From contig JAEEYQ010000046.1 in assembly GCA_016288215.1 (NCBI GenBank), positions 1 to 64,000 of the forward strand: DNA of 64,000 nucleotides, given 5' to 3'. The position numbers and the translations under genes were made by a program. Positions 15,901 through 24,862 of this stretch are shown here, one piece after another (within the stretch, counting starts at the first letter, position 1; every line of letters starts with the position of its first letter). This stretch comes from Lentisphaeria bacterium. GTDB taxonomy: Bacteria > Verrucomicrobiota > Lentisphaeria > Oligosphaerales > Oligosphaeraceae. The notes under the pieces are model-generated. The model had not been told where the DNA came from and made no database searches. It worked only from the letters and a program-made list of their open reading frames with translations.

Positions 15901-16713
15901 ATGGACGCATATACGGAAGAGCATGGCTATTTTCAGGTTGACGGACGCCACCTTTACGGGACGTGGTACAAGCCGGCGGAGGTCGCGCCGCGCCGCAGCG
16001 TGGTCGTCTGCGAGCCGTTTGGCGAGGAAAAGCGCTGTGCCTTTCGCATGTTGGTTCGATTGGCGCGGCGCCTGGCCAGCGGGGGGACGGCGGTGTTGCG
16101 TTTTGACGTAAGTGGCACGGGGGACAGTTCTTGCGCCCATGGGGAGGTGGACTGGAAGGCATGGAGTCAGGAAACCGTGGAGGCGGTTCGACTGGCGCGG
16201 GAATGGTCGGAAACCCCCCGCTGTGTCATGTTGGGGGCCCGAGCAGGGGCTTTGCTGGCCGCGCAGATGGCTGATGCGGAGAGCGTGATTGTGGTGGAGC
16301 CCGTCCTCAGCGGCGATGAGCTGCTGCGGGATTTGGAGCGTCGCCAGAAGATCAAGGACGTGATGGGAGGCATTGCGGAGAGTGCCAGCGCGGACGAACG
16401 TTGGAGTAGGGGGGAGGCCGTGGACTTTGGCGGCTTCGAGGTGGGTGCCGAAATGGCGACCCAACTGAAGGCCGTCTCTCTTGAACAGGAATTGGAAAGA
16501 CTTTCAGAAGTATCTGCATTGCAAGTACTTAGAGTATCTGGAAGCAAAAAGTGGCCCCCCGCCTGGAGCAATATCGTCGCCAAGGCGGAAGGCCGTGCGC
16601 ATTCATCGGCCGCCATCATACAGGACAAGCCCTTCTGGGGGCAGCTGGACTATTATGAGTCGGATTTGGTCAATGACGCCATTGTGGCCCATCTGGAGGG
16701 GCTGCCAATATAG
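15901..16713 (+). CDS. Alpha/beta-hydrolase-fold protein lacking the nucleophile
   Basis: A 270-residue protein of the alpha/beta-hydrolase fold, most like the exosortase-associated hydrolase 2 type. Seen: VVCEPFGEEKRCAFRMLVRLARRLAS, then FDVSGTGDS (strand and oxyanion region), then VMLGARAGALLAAQMAD where the nucleophile elbow GxSxG should be. The elbow reads G-A-R-A-G, so no catalytic serine is present; the protein is probably non-catalytic or uses another mechanism. No signal peptide. A GTG 9 bases upstream (15892) is an alternative start. It precedes a genuine secreted hydrolase by 18 bases, forming a pair. Exosortase genes are not in the window, so the link to that system is family knowledge only. 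Confidence 0.65.
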   Translation: MDAYTEEHGYFQVDGRHLYGTWYKPAEVAPRRSVVVCEPFGEEKRCAFRMLVRLARRLASGGTAVLRFDVSGTGDSSCAHGEVDWKAWSQETVEAVRLAREWSETPRCVMLGARAGALLAAQMADAESVIVVEPVLSGDELLRDLERRQKIKDVMGGIAESASADERWSRGEAVDFGGFEVGAEMATQLKAVSLEQELERLSEVSALQVLRVSGSKKWPPAWSNIVAKAEGRAHSSAAIIQDKPFWGQLDYYESDLVNDAIVAHLEGLPI

Positions 16714-16731
16714 ACAGACAAGGAAACCGCG

Positions 16732-18015
16732 ATGAAGGCATGCAGGACATGGTGGGGGATTCTTTGGGGGCTTGCCCTGATGACGGCAGCGTTGGCAGGA
16801 GACAGCGTGCGGCCCGGATTGGAGCCGCTGGAAAAATACTCCTATGGCTATGGCCTGATTGAGAACGCCGATGAGCAAGCTCTGGTTCGGGCTCTGAAGG
16901 AGCCATTTCTGAAGGGTTTGAATGTGCAGGCGGCCATGCAGGCCTGGTTTGACGGTCGTCTGCAGAGTTCGCAGGGCAAAGAAGAGGCGGCGACGGCGAC
17001 GTGGAAGCGCGGCCTGACGCTGCTGGACAACCTGGAGGAGCTGCCGCCCACGGCATGGGGGCCGATTCCAGACGGAAGCTTCCGCGTCCGCGCGTCCTTC
17101 ACCCTTTCGGAGAAGCCGGATGTGGCGTTGGATGTCGTGGAATGGACAGTGGATGGCCTGAAGCAATACGGTGTCCTGCTCTATCCAGTCAAACGGAAGC
17201 CAGAGGTGCGCTATCCGCTGATTCTGTACTGCCATGGGGCGGCCTTCGGGTTGTCTCTTGGCTTCATGCCATGGCTGGCGGACGTGGTTCGCATGGGCTA
17301 TGTGGTCATTGGTCCGGCCATGCGGGGAGAGGAGCTTTTCACGCCAAAAGTGCTCATTGACGGCAAGGCCCTGACCTGCGAAGGGGAGATAGAGAATCTG
17401 GAAGGCGAAGTCAACGACTGCCTTTCCATGGTGAAGGCGGCGTGGAAGCTGCCCTATGTTCGGCCGGACGAGTTCGCCATGGTGGGACACAGCTTCGGAG
17501 CCGGTGTGGGGCTGCTGACGGCCGCCCGCTTTGGCGCAAAGGCGAAGGCGGTGGTCAGCTACGACGCCTGGCTGGTCAATCCGCAGCGCTATTATTGGGA
17601 CCGCATGAACCGTGGAGCCAATAACTGGTTGAGTTGGGCGGACTTCTGCAATCAGGACGTGGCCAGCCAATTGGCGGGACTGAAGAAACGCAGCATCATT
17701 CTCAACGCGAACATGCTGCAGTGCCCCATGCTCCTGTTCATGGGCGGCGCCTACGAGGGAAGCGTCTTCCATCTCAGCCATGACGATTTCCGCAAGGTTC
17801 TGGACAAGTTGGGAAAGAGCTATGTCTACGACCTGATTCCCAATGGCGTCCATAACACCGTTCTGTATACGGAAAGCGAGCCGGCTCGCTATGCGCTGAA
17901 GAAACAGCAGGCGTTTCTGAAGAGGCATTTCCCGCCGCTGGCGTCGGAGGAGCCGAAAGCGGAAGGCAACACGGCACCGCTGAAAGTGGATGCCCAAAAT
18001 GCGGCGCAGCCGTGA
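16732..18015 (+). CDS. Secreted alpha/beta hydrolase
   Basis: A 427-residue exported hydrolase, likely an esterase or peptidase of the dienelactone-hydrolase/prolyl-oligopeptidase type. Residues about 1-22 are a signal peptide (basic residue, hydrophobic core, ALAG). The fold core starts near 160 (YPLILYCHGAAFGLSLGF, an HG oxyanion motif). The nucleophile elbow is AMVGHSFGAGVGLL with Ser in GHSFG. A candidate acid is in LLFMGGAYEGSVF, and a candidate histidine in DLIPNGVHNTVLY. The start is well supported by AAGGAAACCGCG. It probably acts in the periplasm on an ester of a carbohydrate or peptide; substrate unknown. Confidence 0.75.
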   Translation: MKACRTWWGILWGLALMTAALAGDSVRPGLEPLEKYSYGYGLIENADEQALVRALKEPFLKGLNVQAAMQAWFDGRLQSSQGKEEAATATWKRGLTLLDNLEELPPTAWGPIPDGSFRVRASFTLSEKPDVALDVVEWTVDGLKQYGVLLYPVKRKPEVRYPLILYCHGAAFGLSLGFMPWLADVVRMGYVVIGPAMRGEELFTPKVLIDGKALTCEGEIENLEGEVNDCLSMVKAAWKLPYVRPDEFAMVGHSFGAGVGLLTAARFGAKAKAVVSYDAWLVNPQRYYWDRMNRGANNWLSWADFCNQDVASQLAGLKKRSIILNANMLQCPMLLFMGGAYEGSVFHLSHDDFRKVLDKLGKSYVYDLIPNGVHNTVLYTESEPARYALKKQQAFLKRHFPPLASEEPKAEGNTAPLKVDAQNAAQP

Positions 18016-18082
18016 ATGGAACCGATGGCGGTGGCCGTTGTCCAATGCCATGTATTTCCATATATAATAAGGTATAGAGGAA

Positions 18083-19579
18083 ATGGGAAGCTCTCACCGA
18101 TTGATGTTGCATGTTGTAACCTGTCTTTCCGTTTTGATGAAAGGGCGGACGATGGCGGCGGTCTGCATGACCGTGGCACTGTTGTTGCTGTCTTCTGGCT
18201 GCGCTTCGGAGCCCATGGGGGTGGGACGCCAGCCGGCGAAGGCGGATCCCATCAAAACCCAAGTGGAACAGCGGATTGCAGGCTTTTTGGGCATGAGCTC
18301 CACCGTTGTGCCCCAACGACAGGTTCGCGCTGTCATGTTGCCATGCTGGAAGGCTGGAGAAGAGAATCAGGGCCCGTCGTGGGGAACCATGCTGAATACG
18401 TTGCCGACGGACTGTTCTGTTGTCTATGTTCTTCTGCCGGATGAGAATGCATCACGTGGAGACAATCTAGTCCCGCCGCCGGAGACGGCTTACCGCACGA
18501 CATTGGGAACGGTTCGTGTCAATGACGCGGGCATCCGTCAGATGGTGCAGGATGGAGTCGCGAAGGTCAGCTCTGCGTTGGCGGAAGCCAATGCGGGGAT
18601 TCGCGAGCTGTTGCTGTTTCTGCAGGTTCGCCTCCGCTATGTCAGCGTGATTCCGGTTCGCGTGGGCGGCCCCGCAGCCATGGAGAAGCTGACACGGCAT
18701 TTGGCGGTGGCCATGGATTATCGCCAAAATGCCTGTGTGGCCATGATTGCCCGTTCGTTTGTGGAACAGCATCCCTCTTGGCATCAACAACTTGGCGAGG
18801 GAACAGCGGTGGAAGGGTTGCCATCTGGCGGAACGGTGGTGATGGAGCTGGCTCGCCATTGCGGTTATGAATGCCTGAATCTCGTGCCGCTAAAAGGACG
18901 GAGACACAACGAGAGCGCCCCGTCGCCCGTCACGGACGCAGGAGGCATTGTCTATCAGGAGACGGATGTCCGCCGTCCTCAAATTGCCGGCGTGGACGCC
19001 GATCAACGGGATTTGCTGCTGAAGACCTTGAACCGGACGGAGCAGAATCTGCTTCTGGATTTGGCTAGACGAGTCATGTACAGCAAGATAGAAGGTTCCG
19101 AGCCGCCGGCGTTCCCCAGTTATTCGCCGAAATTGATGGAGAAATTTGGCTGCATTTTGAAATTCACGGTGGGAGAGCGGATCTATGGGCCTTTGACGAC
19201 CATGCCTGATCAGCAGCCGTTGGCCGTGTCTGTGGTGGTGGATGCCGCCAAATTGGCCGCTGGAAAGGACGGTCATTCCATGACGGCGGAGGAATTGGCC
19301 GCCGGCAAACTGGAAATCAGTCTTTTGACAATACCTAATCCATTGGTATACAATGATTTACAAGATTTGTACAAAAAACTCCGCCCAGGCAGGGACGGCG
19401 TGATTGTCCGCGTGGGAGAAAAACAGGCGGGTTTCATTCCAGTTGTCTGGACCCAAGTGAAGACGCCGCAGAATTTCATTCAGGCGCTGATGAATCGGCT
19501 GAAGGAGAAACCGGAGGCACTGTTGCAGGAGGACGCTGAGCTGAAGGTGTTTGAAGTGCTTTCCTTTGCGGACAAGTGA
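18083..19579 (+). CDS. Putative lipoprotein of unknown function
   Basis: Not recognised. A large (up to 498 residues) exported protein. The N-terminus has a hydrophobic stretch ending VALLLLSSGCASE, a plausible though imperfect lipobox with Cys as the first mature residue. True starts could be ATG 18083, 18137 or 18152; the last two give a conventional short signal peptide. The rest is soluble, with no repeats or known motif. It ends just before the 327-base leader of the secretin gene and runs in the same direction, so it may belong to the envelope module. An AT-rich CATATATAATA element lies 12 bases before ATG 18083. Confidence 0.6.
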   Translation: MGSSHRLMLHVVTCLSVLMKGRTMAAVCMTVALLLLSSGCASEPMGVGRQPAKADPIKTQVEQRIAGFLGMSSTVVPQRQVRAVMLPCWKAGEENQGPSWGTMLNTLPTDCSVVYVLLPDENASRGDNLVPPPETAYRTTLGTVRVNDAGIRQMVQDGVAKVSSALAEANAGIRELLLFLQVRLRYVSVIPVRVGGPAAMEKLTRHLAVAMDYRQNACVAMIARSFVEQHPSWHQQLGEGTAVEGLPSGGTVVMELARHCGYECLNLVPLKGRRHNESAPSPVTDAGGIVYQETDVRRPQIAGVDADQRDLLLKTLNRTEQNLLLDLARRVMYSKIEGSEPPAFPSYSPKLMEKFGCILKFTVGERIYGPLTTMPDQQPLAVSVVVDAAKLAAGKDGHSMTAEELAAGKLEISLLTIPNPLVYNDLQDLYKKLRPGRDGVIVRVGEKQAGFIPVVWTQVKTPQNFIQALMNRLKEKPEALLQEDAELKVFEVLSFADK

Positions 19580-19906
19580 GTTTGGTGACTGGTGGACTCG
19601 AAGGGGTGTCCATGGGAAAGGCTCCCTTCATGGATCGGCAAAAAGGCGTTGTCTCCAATAAAACCTGTCATTCAAGCGTTAACCGTAAGTCGAAAGAGAA
19701 TTTGGCGAAGGCGGCTATTGCGAAGCCGAAACTTTGCCGTGAGTTTCGAAGGACTGGATGGCCGCAGGGCCCTGATGAATTAAGGAATGCGCAAATGGCG
19801 TGTTCTGAGAGACATGACGGCGACTGTCAGGCATCGGCGAATGAGAGTGAAGACAAGTCAATTTGCGAATATCAAGGCGATGAATACCACAGTTAGGATG
19901 AATCGG
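19580..19906 (+). other. 327-base leader before the secretin gene
   Basis: An open frame of about 106 codons starts at GTG 19576 overlapping the lipoprotein stop, but it has no recognisable domain, a weak start and mixed codon use. I therefore treat the region as probably non-coding. It contains several short potential stems (CGGCT/AGCCG near 19710-19730, GGCCGCAGGGCC near 19761-19770) and no match to a riboswitch that I can name. Confidence 0.35.
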
Positions 19907-21724
19907 ATGAAAAAGCAGCTTCTGCTGAGCTTTGTTGGATTGGCGCTGATCGTCGGTTCCTGCACGCATTTCCCCAAAGATCCTTTGCAGCCAACGGAGG
20001 AGGAGCGTGCGGAGATTGCGCGGGAAGAGGAGGAGCGCGAGTTGCGAAAGGCCATTCGCAAACGTTTGGATTTAGTTCATGACCTGTTGTACAAGAACAA
20101 GATAGAAGATGCGGACCGGGCGTTGCGGGCATTGGAGAACCAGCCCAGCTGCGCCGATGAAGTGGCCCTGCTGAAGGAGTCCATCGTAAACGCCCGCCGC
20201 CGGATTCGGATGAAAGGGGAGTCTGGCGTCAGCAAACAGGACATGATGAATGAGACGGAAGTGGTTTCCGTGCTGCCTTCCACTTACGGCAAGACCGTGG
20301 TGATCGACTCTTCGCTGAAGCCCATCGAACTGCCGGAAGGCCCCATGGAGGAGCTGGTCAACAAGCGGATTACCGTTCATCTGGAAAATGCCAGCATTGC
20401 GGAGTTGGTAAGCGTGTTGAACGAAGAGGGCATGAACGTGCTGGCGGACGATGCGCTGCAGGGTGACAAGACTCTGACCATTCATGTGCAGGATTTGCCG
20501 GTGAAGGAGCTTTTCTCCTACATTGCGCGCAACATGGGAGTCGCCTTCCATTTGGGCGAGAATCTGGTGTGGGTGACCCAGTCGGACGAGACCAACGGCG
20601 GCCCGCAGATGATTAGCCGCATCATTCGCCTTCCGCAGGGCTTTGTGCCCATCGTGCCCGGCGGCGATACGGAGACGGACAATGAGCTGGAGGAGGTCCT
20701 CAACAGCGTGCTGGAGGCTGGTCCAGCTGGGGCTTCCTTCCATATCTTCCGTGACCGCAATATCTTAGTGGTTCGCAGTTCCACGGAGCACATCCGCCAG
20801 ATTGAGGAGTTCGTGAGAGAATTTGACAAGCCGCCGCTGCAGGTGGCCATTGAGGCGCGCTTCGTCACCATCGCCCAGTCCGATCTGCGGGATTTGGGGG
20901 CGCAGCTCAAGCAGAGCAATTTTGTCGATGGAAAGAAACCCACGGACAAAGAAGGTGCCAAGGAGACGAACTTCCTGACGGAACTGGGTGCTCTGACCGC
21001 TGGCGCGGAAAAGGGCGTGGGCGTCCTCAATCTGAGTGGCGTCATCGCGGACCGCACCTTTGACGTGCTCATCAGCGCCATTGATGAAAAGAGCTCCAGC
21101 ACCACGCTGAGCGTGCCCCGCATCACCGTCATGAACAATCGGACGGCGCGGATCCGCAAGGGCGAAAACGTCTATTATTTCGAAGAATACGATGTGGAGT
21201 CCATTGACCGCGGCGACCGTGGCACGGAAGAGGTTCTGGTGCCCTCCGGCTCTCCGACGGAACTGCCGTTGGGCATCACCTTCAGCGTCCGCGTCAACAT
21301 CGGCAACGATGGGAAGACGGTCATGTTGGGGTTGAATCCACAGGTTCTTGAACTGCTCAAATGGGAGGACTACACCACATCCGGAAGCAGTAGCAGCGGC
21401 AATAACAACAACTCGTCATCTTCTTCCTCCACGTCGCTGACCCAGATCAAGTTGCCGCGCACGAAAGAGCAGTCCGTCACGACGACGGTGACGGTCGCCA
21501 GCGGGCAGACGGTGGTCATGGGCGGCATGATTGATCGAACGGATTCCACGACGGTCAAGAAGATTCCGCTTTTGGGGGATTTGCCGCTTCTGGGGGTGTT
21601 TTTCCGCCATACCGAAGTGACCTCCGAACCGAAGAATCTGCTGATTTTCGTCACGGCCACCATCATCAACGACCACGGCGAATTTGTGCAGACGGTCGAT
21701 GCGGAGGCAGAAGCCGCCGAATAG
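19907..21724 (+). CDS. Outer-membrane secretin (GspD/PilQ family) lipoprotein
   Basis: Forms the outer-membrane ring through which a type IV pilus or secreted pseudopilus passes. With ATG 19907 (AGGA 8 bases upstream) the 605-residue protein begins with a lipoprotein signal ending ALIVGSC (Cys19), as in some secretins that do not need a pilotin. Residues about 20-100 are charged and helical. Two secretin/N0-N1-type modules lie at about 140-330 (ITVHLENASIAELVSVLN; SIEFV-like IRQIEEFVREFDKPP). The C-terminal secretin core spans about 330-590, with VPRITVMNNRTARI and SVTTTVTVASGQTVVMGGMI, then LGDLPLLGVFFRHTEV. A Ser/Asn-rich loop (SSSSGNNNNSSSSSS) interrupts the core at about 490-505. It is the first gene of a five-gene module. 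Confidence 0.88.
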   Translation: MKKQLLLSFVGLALIVGSCTHFPKDPLQPTEEERAEIAREEEERELRKAIRKRLDLVHDLLYKNKIEDADRALRALENQPSCADEVALLKESIVNARRRIRMKGESGVSKQDMMNETEVVSVLPSTYGKTVVIDSSLKPIELPEGPMEELVNKRITVHLENASIAELVSVLNEEGMNVLADDALQGDKTLTIHVQDLPVKELFSYIARNMGVAFHLGENLVWVTQSDETNGGPQMISRIIRLPQGFVPIVPGGDTETDNELEEVLNSVLEAGPAGASFHIFRDRNILVVRSSTEHIRQIEEFVREFDKPPLQVAIEARFVTIAQSDLRDLGAQLKQSNFVDGKKPTDKEGAKETNFLTELGALTAGAEKGVGVLNLSGVIADRTFDVLISAIDEKSSSTTLSVPRITVMNNRTARIRKGENVYYFEEYDVESIDRGDRGTEEVLVPSGSPTELPLGITFSVRVNIGNDGKTVMLGLNPQVLELLKWEDYTTSGSSSSGNNNNSSSSSSTSLTQIKLPRTKEQSVTTTVTVASGQTVVMGGMIDRTDSTTVKKIPLLGDLPLLGVFFRHTEVTSEPKNLLIFVTATIINDHGEFVQTVDAEAEAAE

Positions 21725-21776
21725 GCCGTAGAGGCGTAGAGGCATAGAGGCATTGAAGCGTTGAAGCGTTGAAGAA
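21725..21776 (+). repeat. Degenerate 8-base tandem repeat after the secretin stop
   Basis: Directly after the stop, GTAGAGGC occurs twice, then ATAGAGGC, ATTGAAGC, GTTGAAGC and GTTGAAGA. These are six 8-base units that drift in sequence. A small hairpin AATCCC-CTTT-GGGATT follows just before the next gene. It separates the secretin and the PilM-like gene. Confidence 0.7.
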
Positions 21777-21808
21777 TCCCCTTTGGGATTGCAGAACATA
21801 AGAAGTCC

Positions 21809-23704
21809 ATGAAAAAGAAGACGCTCAAATCAGGTTTGGGGCTGGACATCGGCCAGACTTCCGTGAAGCTGCTCGAGCTGGAGCAGAGCCGCGGAAGCGT
21901 GCACATCCGGGACTGCAGGGTGCTGGACATCCAGTCGGAGGGCATTCTGGACGATGAGGAGATGTACGGCAGCATCGCCGCCATGGTGAAGGACGCCAAA
22001 TGGAACGACACGCCCTTGTGCCTTGGCCTGCCGCAGTTTATGGCCACGACGCAGGTTTGCGACTTCGCCCCTGGCGTGAAGGGCGAGGAGCTGGACAAGA
22101 TGGTCCATTATGAGACCGTCCAGCTTGCCGGTTTGTCCGAAGACACCTTTTTGCATGGCTATCAGCCGATGCAGCCTGCCTATGGGCGGGTGAATCCGGT
22201 CCTGTTGGGAATCAGCCGCGAGCTGTCCGTCAATGAATATTGCGACAAGCTCAAAGGCGCCAAGGTGAATCTTCGAGACGTCGCCATGGCGGGTCTCGGC
22301 GTGGCCAATACCTTCTATTATCTTCATCCGGAACAACTTGAGGAACAGACTCCCCAACTGCTGATGGACGTGGGCTGCGAAAATTCCACGGTTCTTGTCG
22401 TGGCCGGCGGCGAAGTGCTGTACGTGGGCAGCATGATGTTCGGTTCGCAGAATTTCACGCGTGTCCTTGCCAATCAGATGGGATGCTCCCAAGAGGAGGC
22501 GGAGAAGGTGAAGCGGGGCATGGACCCGGACTGGGAAAGCGCCACCGATCCCATGGTGATTGCCTCTCGCCAGCTGGACAATGAGCTGAAATCCACGATG
22601 GAACAATGGCGTGGCGGCGAGAAGGAGGAACTGGCCAACGAGATGATCGCCAAAGTCTGGATCAGTGGAGGTGGCGCGGCGTTGAAGGGCTTTACGGAGC
22701 ACATCAGCCGCAATTACGGCTGCCCCGTGGAGCTGTTGGCTCCCAAATGGAAGGAAGGGCCGGCTCCGGAGCTGTGCATCGCCTTTGGTCTGGCTCTGCA
22801 GGCCATGGGAATGAGCGTCTACGATTTGTCCCTTGCCCCTGCGTCTGTCCGCTGGAAGATCAAGAAGGAGGATCGTTTCCCCTGTTTGGTGATTGCCGCG
22901 GCGTTGTTCTTTGCGACAACCATTGCGGGCATGGTCTATTTACGGATATGGTGTAAGGAACAATGTGAGCGCTATGACGAGAAGATGATTGAGCTCAACA
23001 AATGCAAGAATCTGATTCCCGAGCTGGATGAGGCGCAGGGAAAACTGGCCTATTTTCAGCGGATGCTGATTCCCATTGTGGAGAACGGGCGCCGTGGTGG
23101 GCGGATTCTGGAGGGCATGGAGGAGCTTCGGCGGGCCATGCAGCCAGGGGAATGGTGCATCTATGTGGGGGATGAGTTCAGCTATAAGGGCCATGAGGTG
23201 AAGAAGGAGGAGATCAAGACAGAGGAGCCGCGGCGCCATGCACGGGAGAGCCGGATGTTCATGCCGCAGGCGGAGGCATCGGAGAAGAAGAACGACTCGT
23301 CGGAGGCGGAGCTGAAGACCGTTCTGGTGGACGAAATGCCGTTGCTTAAAGCGTTGGTGGTCGGCGGATACACGCCCCGTCAGCAGAAGACGACCCGTTT
23401 CGCCGCCGTGCTGAACATTCAGAACACCTTGAAGGCGGGAGAGGTGTTCAGCGACCAGGTGGACTGGCTGGCCGACACGGACAAGAATGGCTACGAGCTG
23501 ATTGTGCAGGAGCCGTGGAAGCGCTTCTTGGCCAACAACAAGGCGACATTGGGGGAATTCAACGACTTCTGGCTGAAGATTCCCTACAAGAAGACGGATG
23601 TGACTTTGCCGATGAAATCCGAGCTGGACAAAGGCGGAAAACGGCGGGGCAAAGGCGCGGACAAGGCGGAGCAGGACGGAAAAGGCAAGCCATCGGGAGT
23701 CTGA
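21809..23704 (+). CDS. pilM: PilM/GspL-like pilus assembly protein with periplasmic extension
   Basis: Actin-like inner-membrane platform protein. Residues about 5-345 form the PilM ATPase fold: GLGLDIGQTSVKLLELEQ (phosphate 1), LLMDVGCENSTVLVVAGGE (phosphate 2) and VWISGGGAALKGFTEHI (adenosine site). A membrane helix follows at about 359-381 (CLVIAAALFFATTIAGMVYL). A 250-residue periplasmic part has a coiled coil and a charged region ending in a Lys-rich tail. Separate PilM (cytosolic) and PilN (one TM) are fused here, as in GspL. Length 631 is much more than PilM alone (about 350). It lies second in the module, after the secretin. Confidence 0.82.
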   Translation: MKKKTLKSGLGLDIGQTSVKLLELEQSRGSVHIRDCRVLDIQSEGILDDEEMYGSIAAMVKDAKWNDTPLCLGLPQFMATTQVCDFAPGVKGEELDKMVHYETVQLAGLSEDTFLHGYQPMQPAYGRVNPVLLGISRELSVNEYCDKLKGAKVNLRDVAMAGLGVANTFYYLHPEQLEEQTPQLLMDVGCENSTVLVVAGGEVLYVGSMMFGSQNFTRVLANQMGCSQEEAEKVKRGMDPDWESATDPMVIASRQLDNELKSTMEQWRGGEKEELANEMIAKVWISGGGAALKGFTEHISRNYGCPVELLAPKWKEGPAPELCIAFGLALQAMGMSVYDLSLAPASVRWKIKKEDRFPCLVIAAALFFATTIAGMVYLRIWCKEQCERYDEKMIELNKCKNLIPELDEAQGKLAYFQRMLIPIVENGRRGGRILEGMEELRRAMQPGEWCIYVGDEFSYKGHEVKKEEIKTEEPRRHARESRMFMPQAEASEKKNDSSEAELKTVLVDEMPLLKALVVGGYTPRQQKTTRFAAVLNIQNTLKAGEVFSDQVDWLADTDKNGYELIVQEPWKRFLANNKATLGEFNDFWLKIPYKKTDVTLPMKSELDKGGKRRGKGADKAEQDGKGKPSGV

Positions 23705-23770
23705 GCTCGACATTCAGTGGAATGGCAGCGGTTGGACTGAACCGAATGGCCTTGCATAAAGGAGACACAT

Positions 23771-24844
23771 ATGTCATTGGATGAAAGACTGGCAAAATGG
23801 CCGAAAGGGCATCGCCGCCTTCTGGTGGTGTGTGTCGTCTTGCTCATTGTCTGCGCCATTTATGGGTTTGTGTTCCTGTATCCGGCGTGGCGTGACTATG
23901 ACGAGGCCAATTCCGAATACAACAGCGTGTTGGGCACGATTCAGAAGTCCCAATGGCCCGGAGATTCGGAACGCATGCGGAAGATTCTTGAGGAATATCA
24001 GCAGATTTTGAGCGACAAGCGGACCGGCGGCTTCAAAAAGCGGGCGGAGACGGTGCTGTCGCAGGCCACGGGCATGTTCGACACCCGTATCCGCAACGAT
24101 TACGGCAGCGTGGAGAATTTCGTCACAAAGGCCTCTCAGACCGAATACAAGGATCAGTTCGACCGTCTGGATGCGCTCTGCCAGGGGCTTGGCGTGGTGT
24201 TGGACCCCGCTGTCTATGGCATGGACGAGACGACGGCGGAGCCCAATAAGTATCAGATGATCTTGAAGTTATGGATGACGGAGGAGTTTGTCAGCCTGGC
24301 TCGGGAGCATAAGCTGTTCGTGGCCAGAAACCCCAGACCCCAAAGTGGCGGCCGGGGGCAGGGCGGTTCATTGATCACCGTCCTTCCCGTGACCACATAC
24401 AAGATGGATGAAAAGGACAAGGACCCCTATCTTCTGGAATTCTCCGTGAAGGCGGAGCTGTTAGGTAGCCTGGAAAATGTGCTGTCGTTCATCAGCAGTC
24501 TGCAGACGGGGTATCGGGAGCCGCCGATGCCGGAGCAGAAGGGCGGCAAGAAGAATGCGGAGTCGCCGGAGAAGAAGGAAGAGGAGCCTCCGCCGGCGGA
24601 GCTTGCGTCCGTCGATGATGTCATGCGGTTCATGCCCGTGGTGCAGATGGAGTTGAGAAGTCTGTTCCCCTCCCGCGACCCCATGAAACCCAATGCGAAG
24701 GGCGAACTGATTTATGAGAATGTGCGGGCGGTCATCGTCTGTTCCACGTTCTTCCGGCCTACTGCGGAATCTGTGAAAGTGAAAGTCAGCCCGTCGTCCT
24801 CTGGCAAATCCGCGGGGACGGCCGCCAAGCCCATCGGAATTTAG
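23771..24844 (+). CDS. PilO/GspM-like inner-membrane pilus protein
   Basis: A 357-residue bitopic protein. A short basic cytosolic start (LAKWPKGHRR) is followed by one membrane helix (about 17-38, LLVVCVVLLIVCAIYGFVFLY). A periplasmic coiled coil (about 42-110) comes next, and then a mixed alpha/beta region. A Pro/Glu-rich segment (KKEEEPPPAE) splits the C-terminal part. The layout matches PilO/GspM and also Amuc_1100 of Akkermansia, which sits in a comparable cluster, though I cannot see clear sequence identity. ATG 23771 has AAAGGAG upstream. It lies between the PilM/GspL fusion and the PilP-like gene, which supports the assignment. Confidence 0.65.
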   Translation: MSLDERLAKWPKGHRRLLVVCVVLLIVCAIYGFVFLYPAWRDYDEANSEYNSVLGTIQKSQWPGDSERMRKILEEYQQILSDKRTGGFKKRAETVLSQATGMFDTRIRNDYGSVENFVTKASQTEYKDQFDRLDALCQGLGVVLDPAVYGMDETTAEPNKYQMILKLWMTEEFVSLAREHKLFVARNPRPQSGGRGQGGSLITVLPVTTYKMDEKDKDPYLLEFSVKAELLGSLENVLSFISSLQTGYREPPMPEQKGGKKNAESPEKKEEEPPPAELASVDDVMRFMPVVQMELRSLFPSRDPMKPNAKGELIYENVRAVIVCSTFFRPTAESVKVKVSPSSSGKSAGTAAKPIGI

Positions 24845-24862
24845 TTGAGGGAGGCTCACGGG

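Noticed and set aside
19690-19780. Possible c-di-GMP-I riboswitch upstream of the secretin (TCGAAAGAG and later GC stems).
   Set aside because: The conserved core and tetraloop receptor order of that riboswitch could not be matched, so it is not claimed.
19576-19896. 106-codon frame starting with GTG between the lipoprotein and the secretin.
   Set aside because: No domain, weak start, overlaps the previous stop. It is more likely a leader; kept only as a gap entry.
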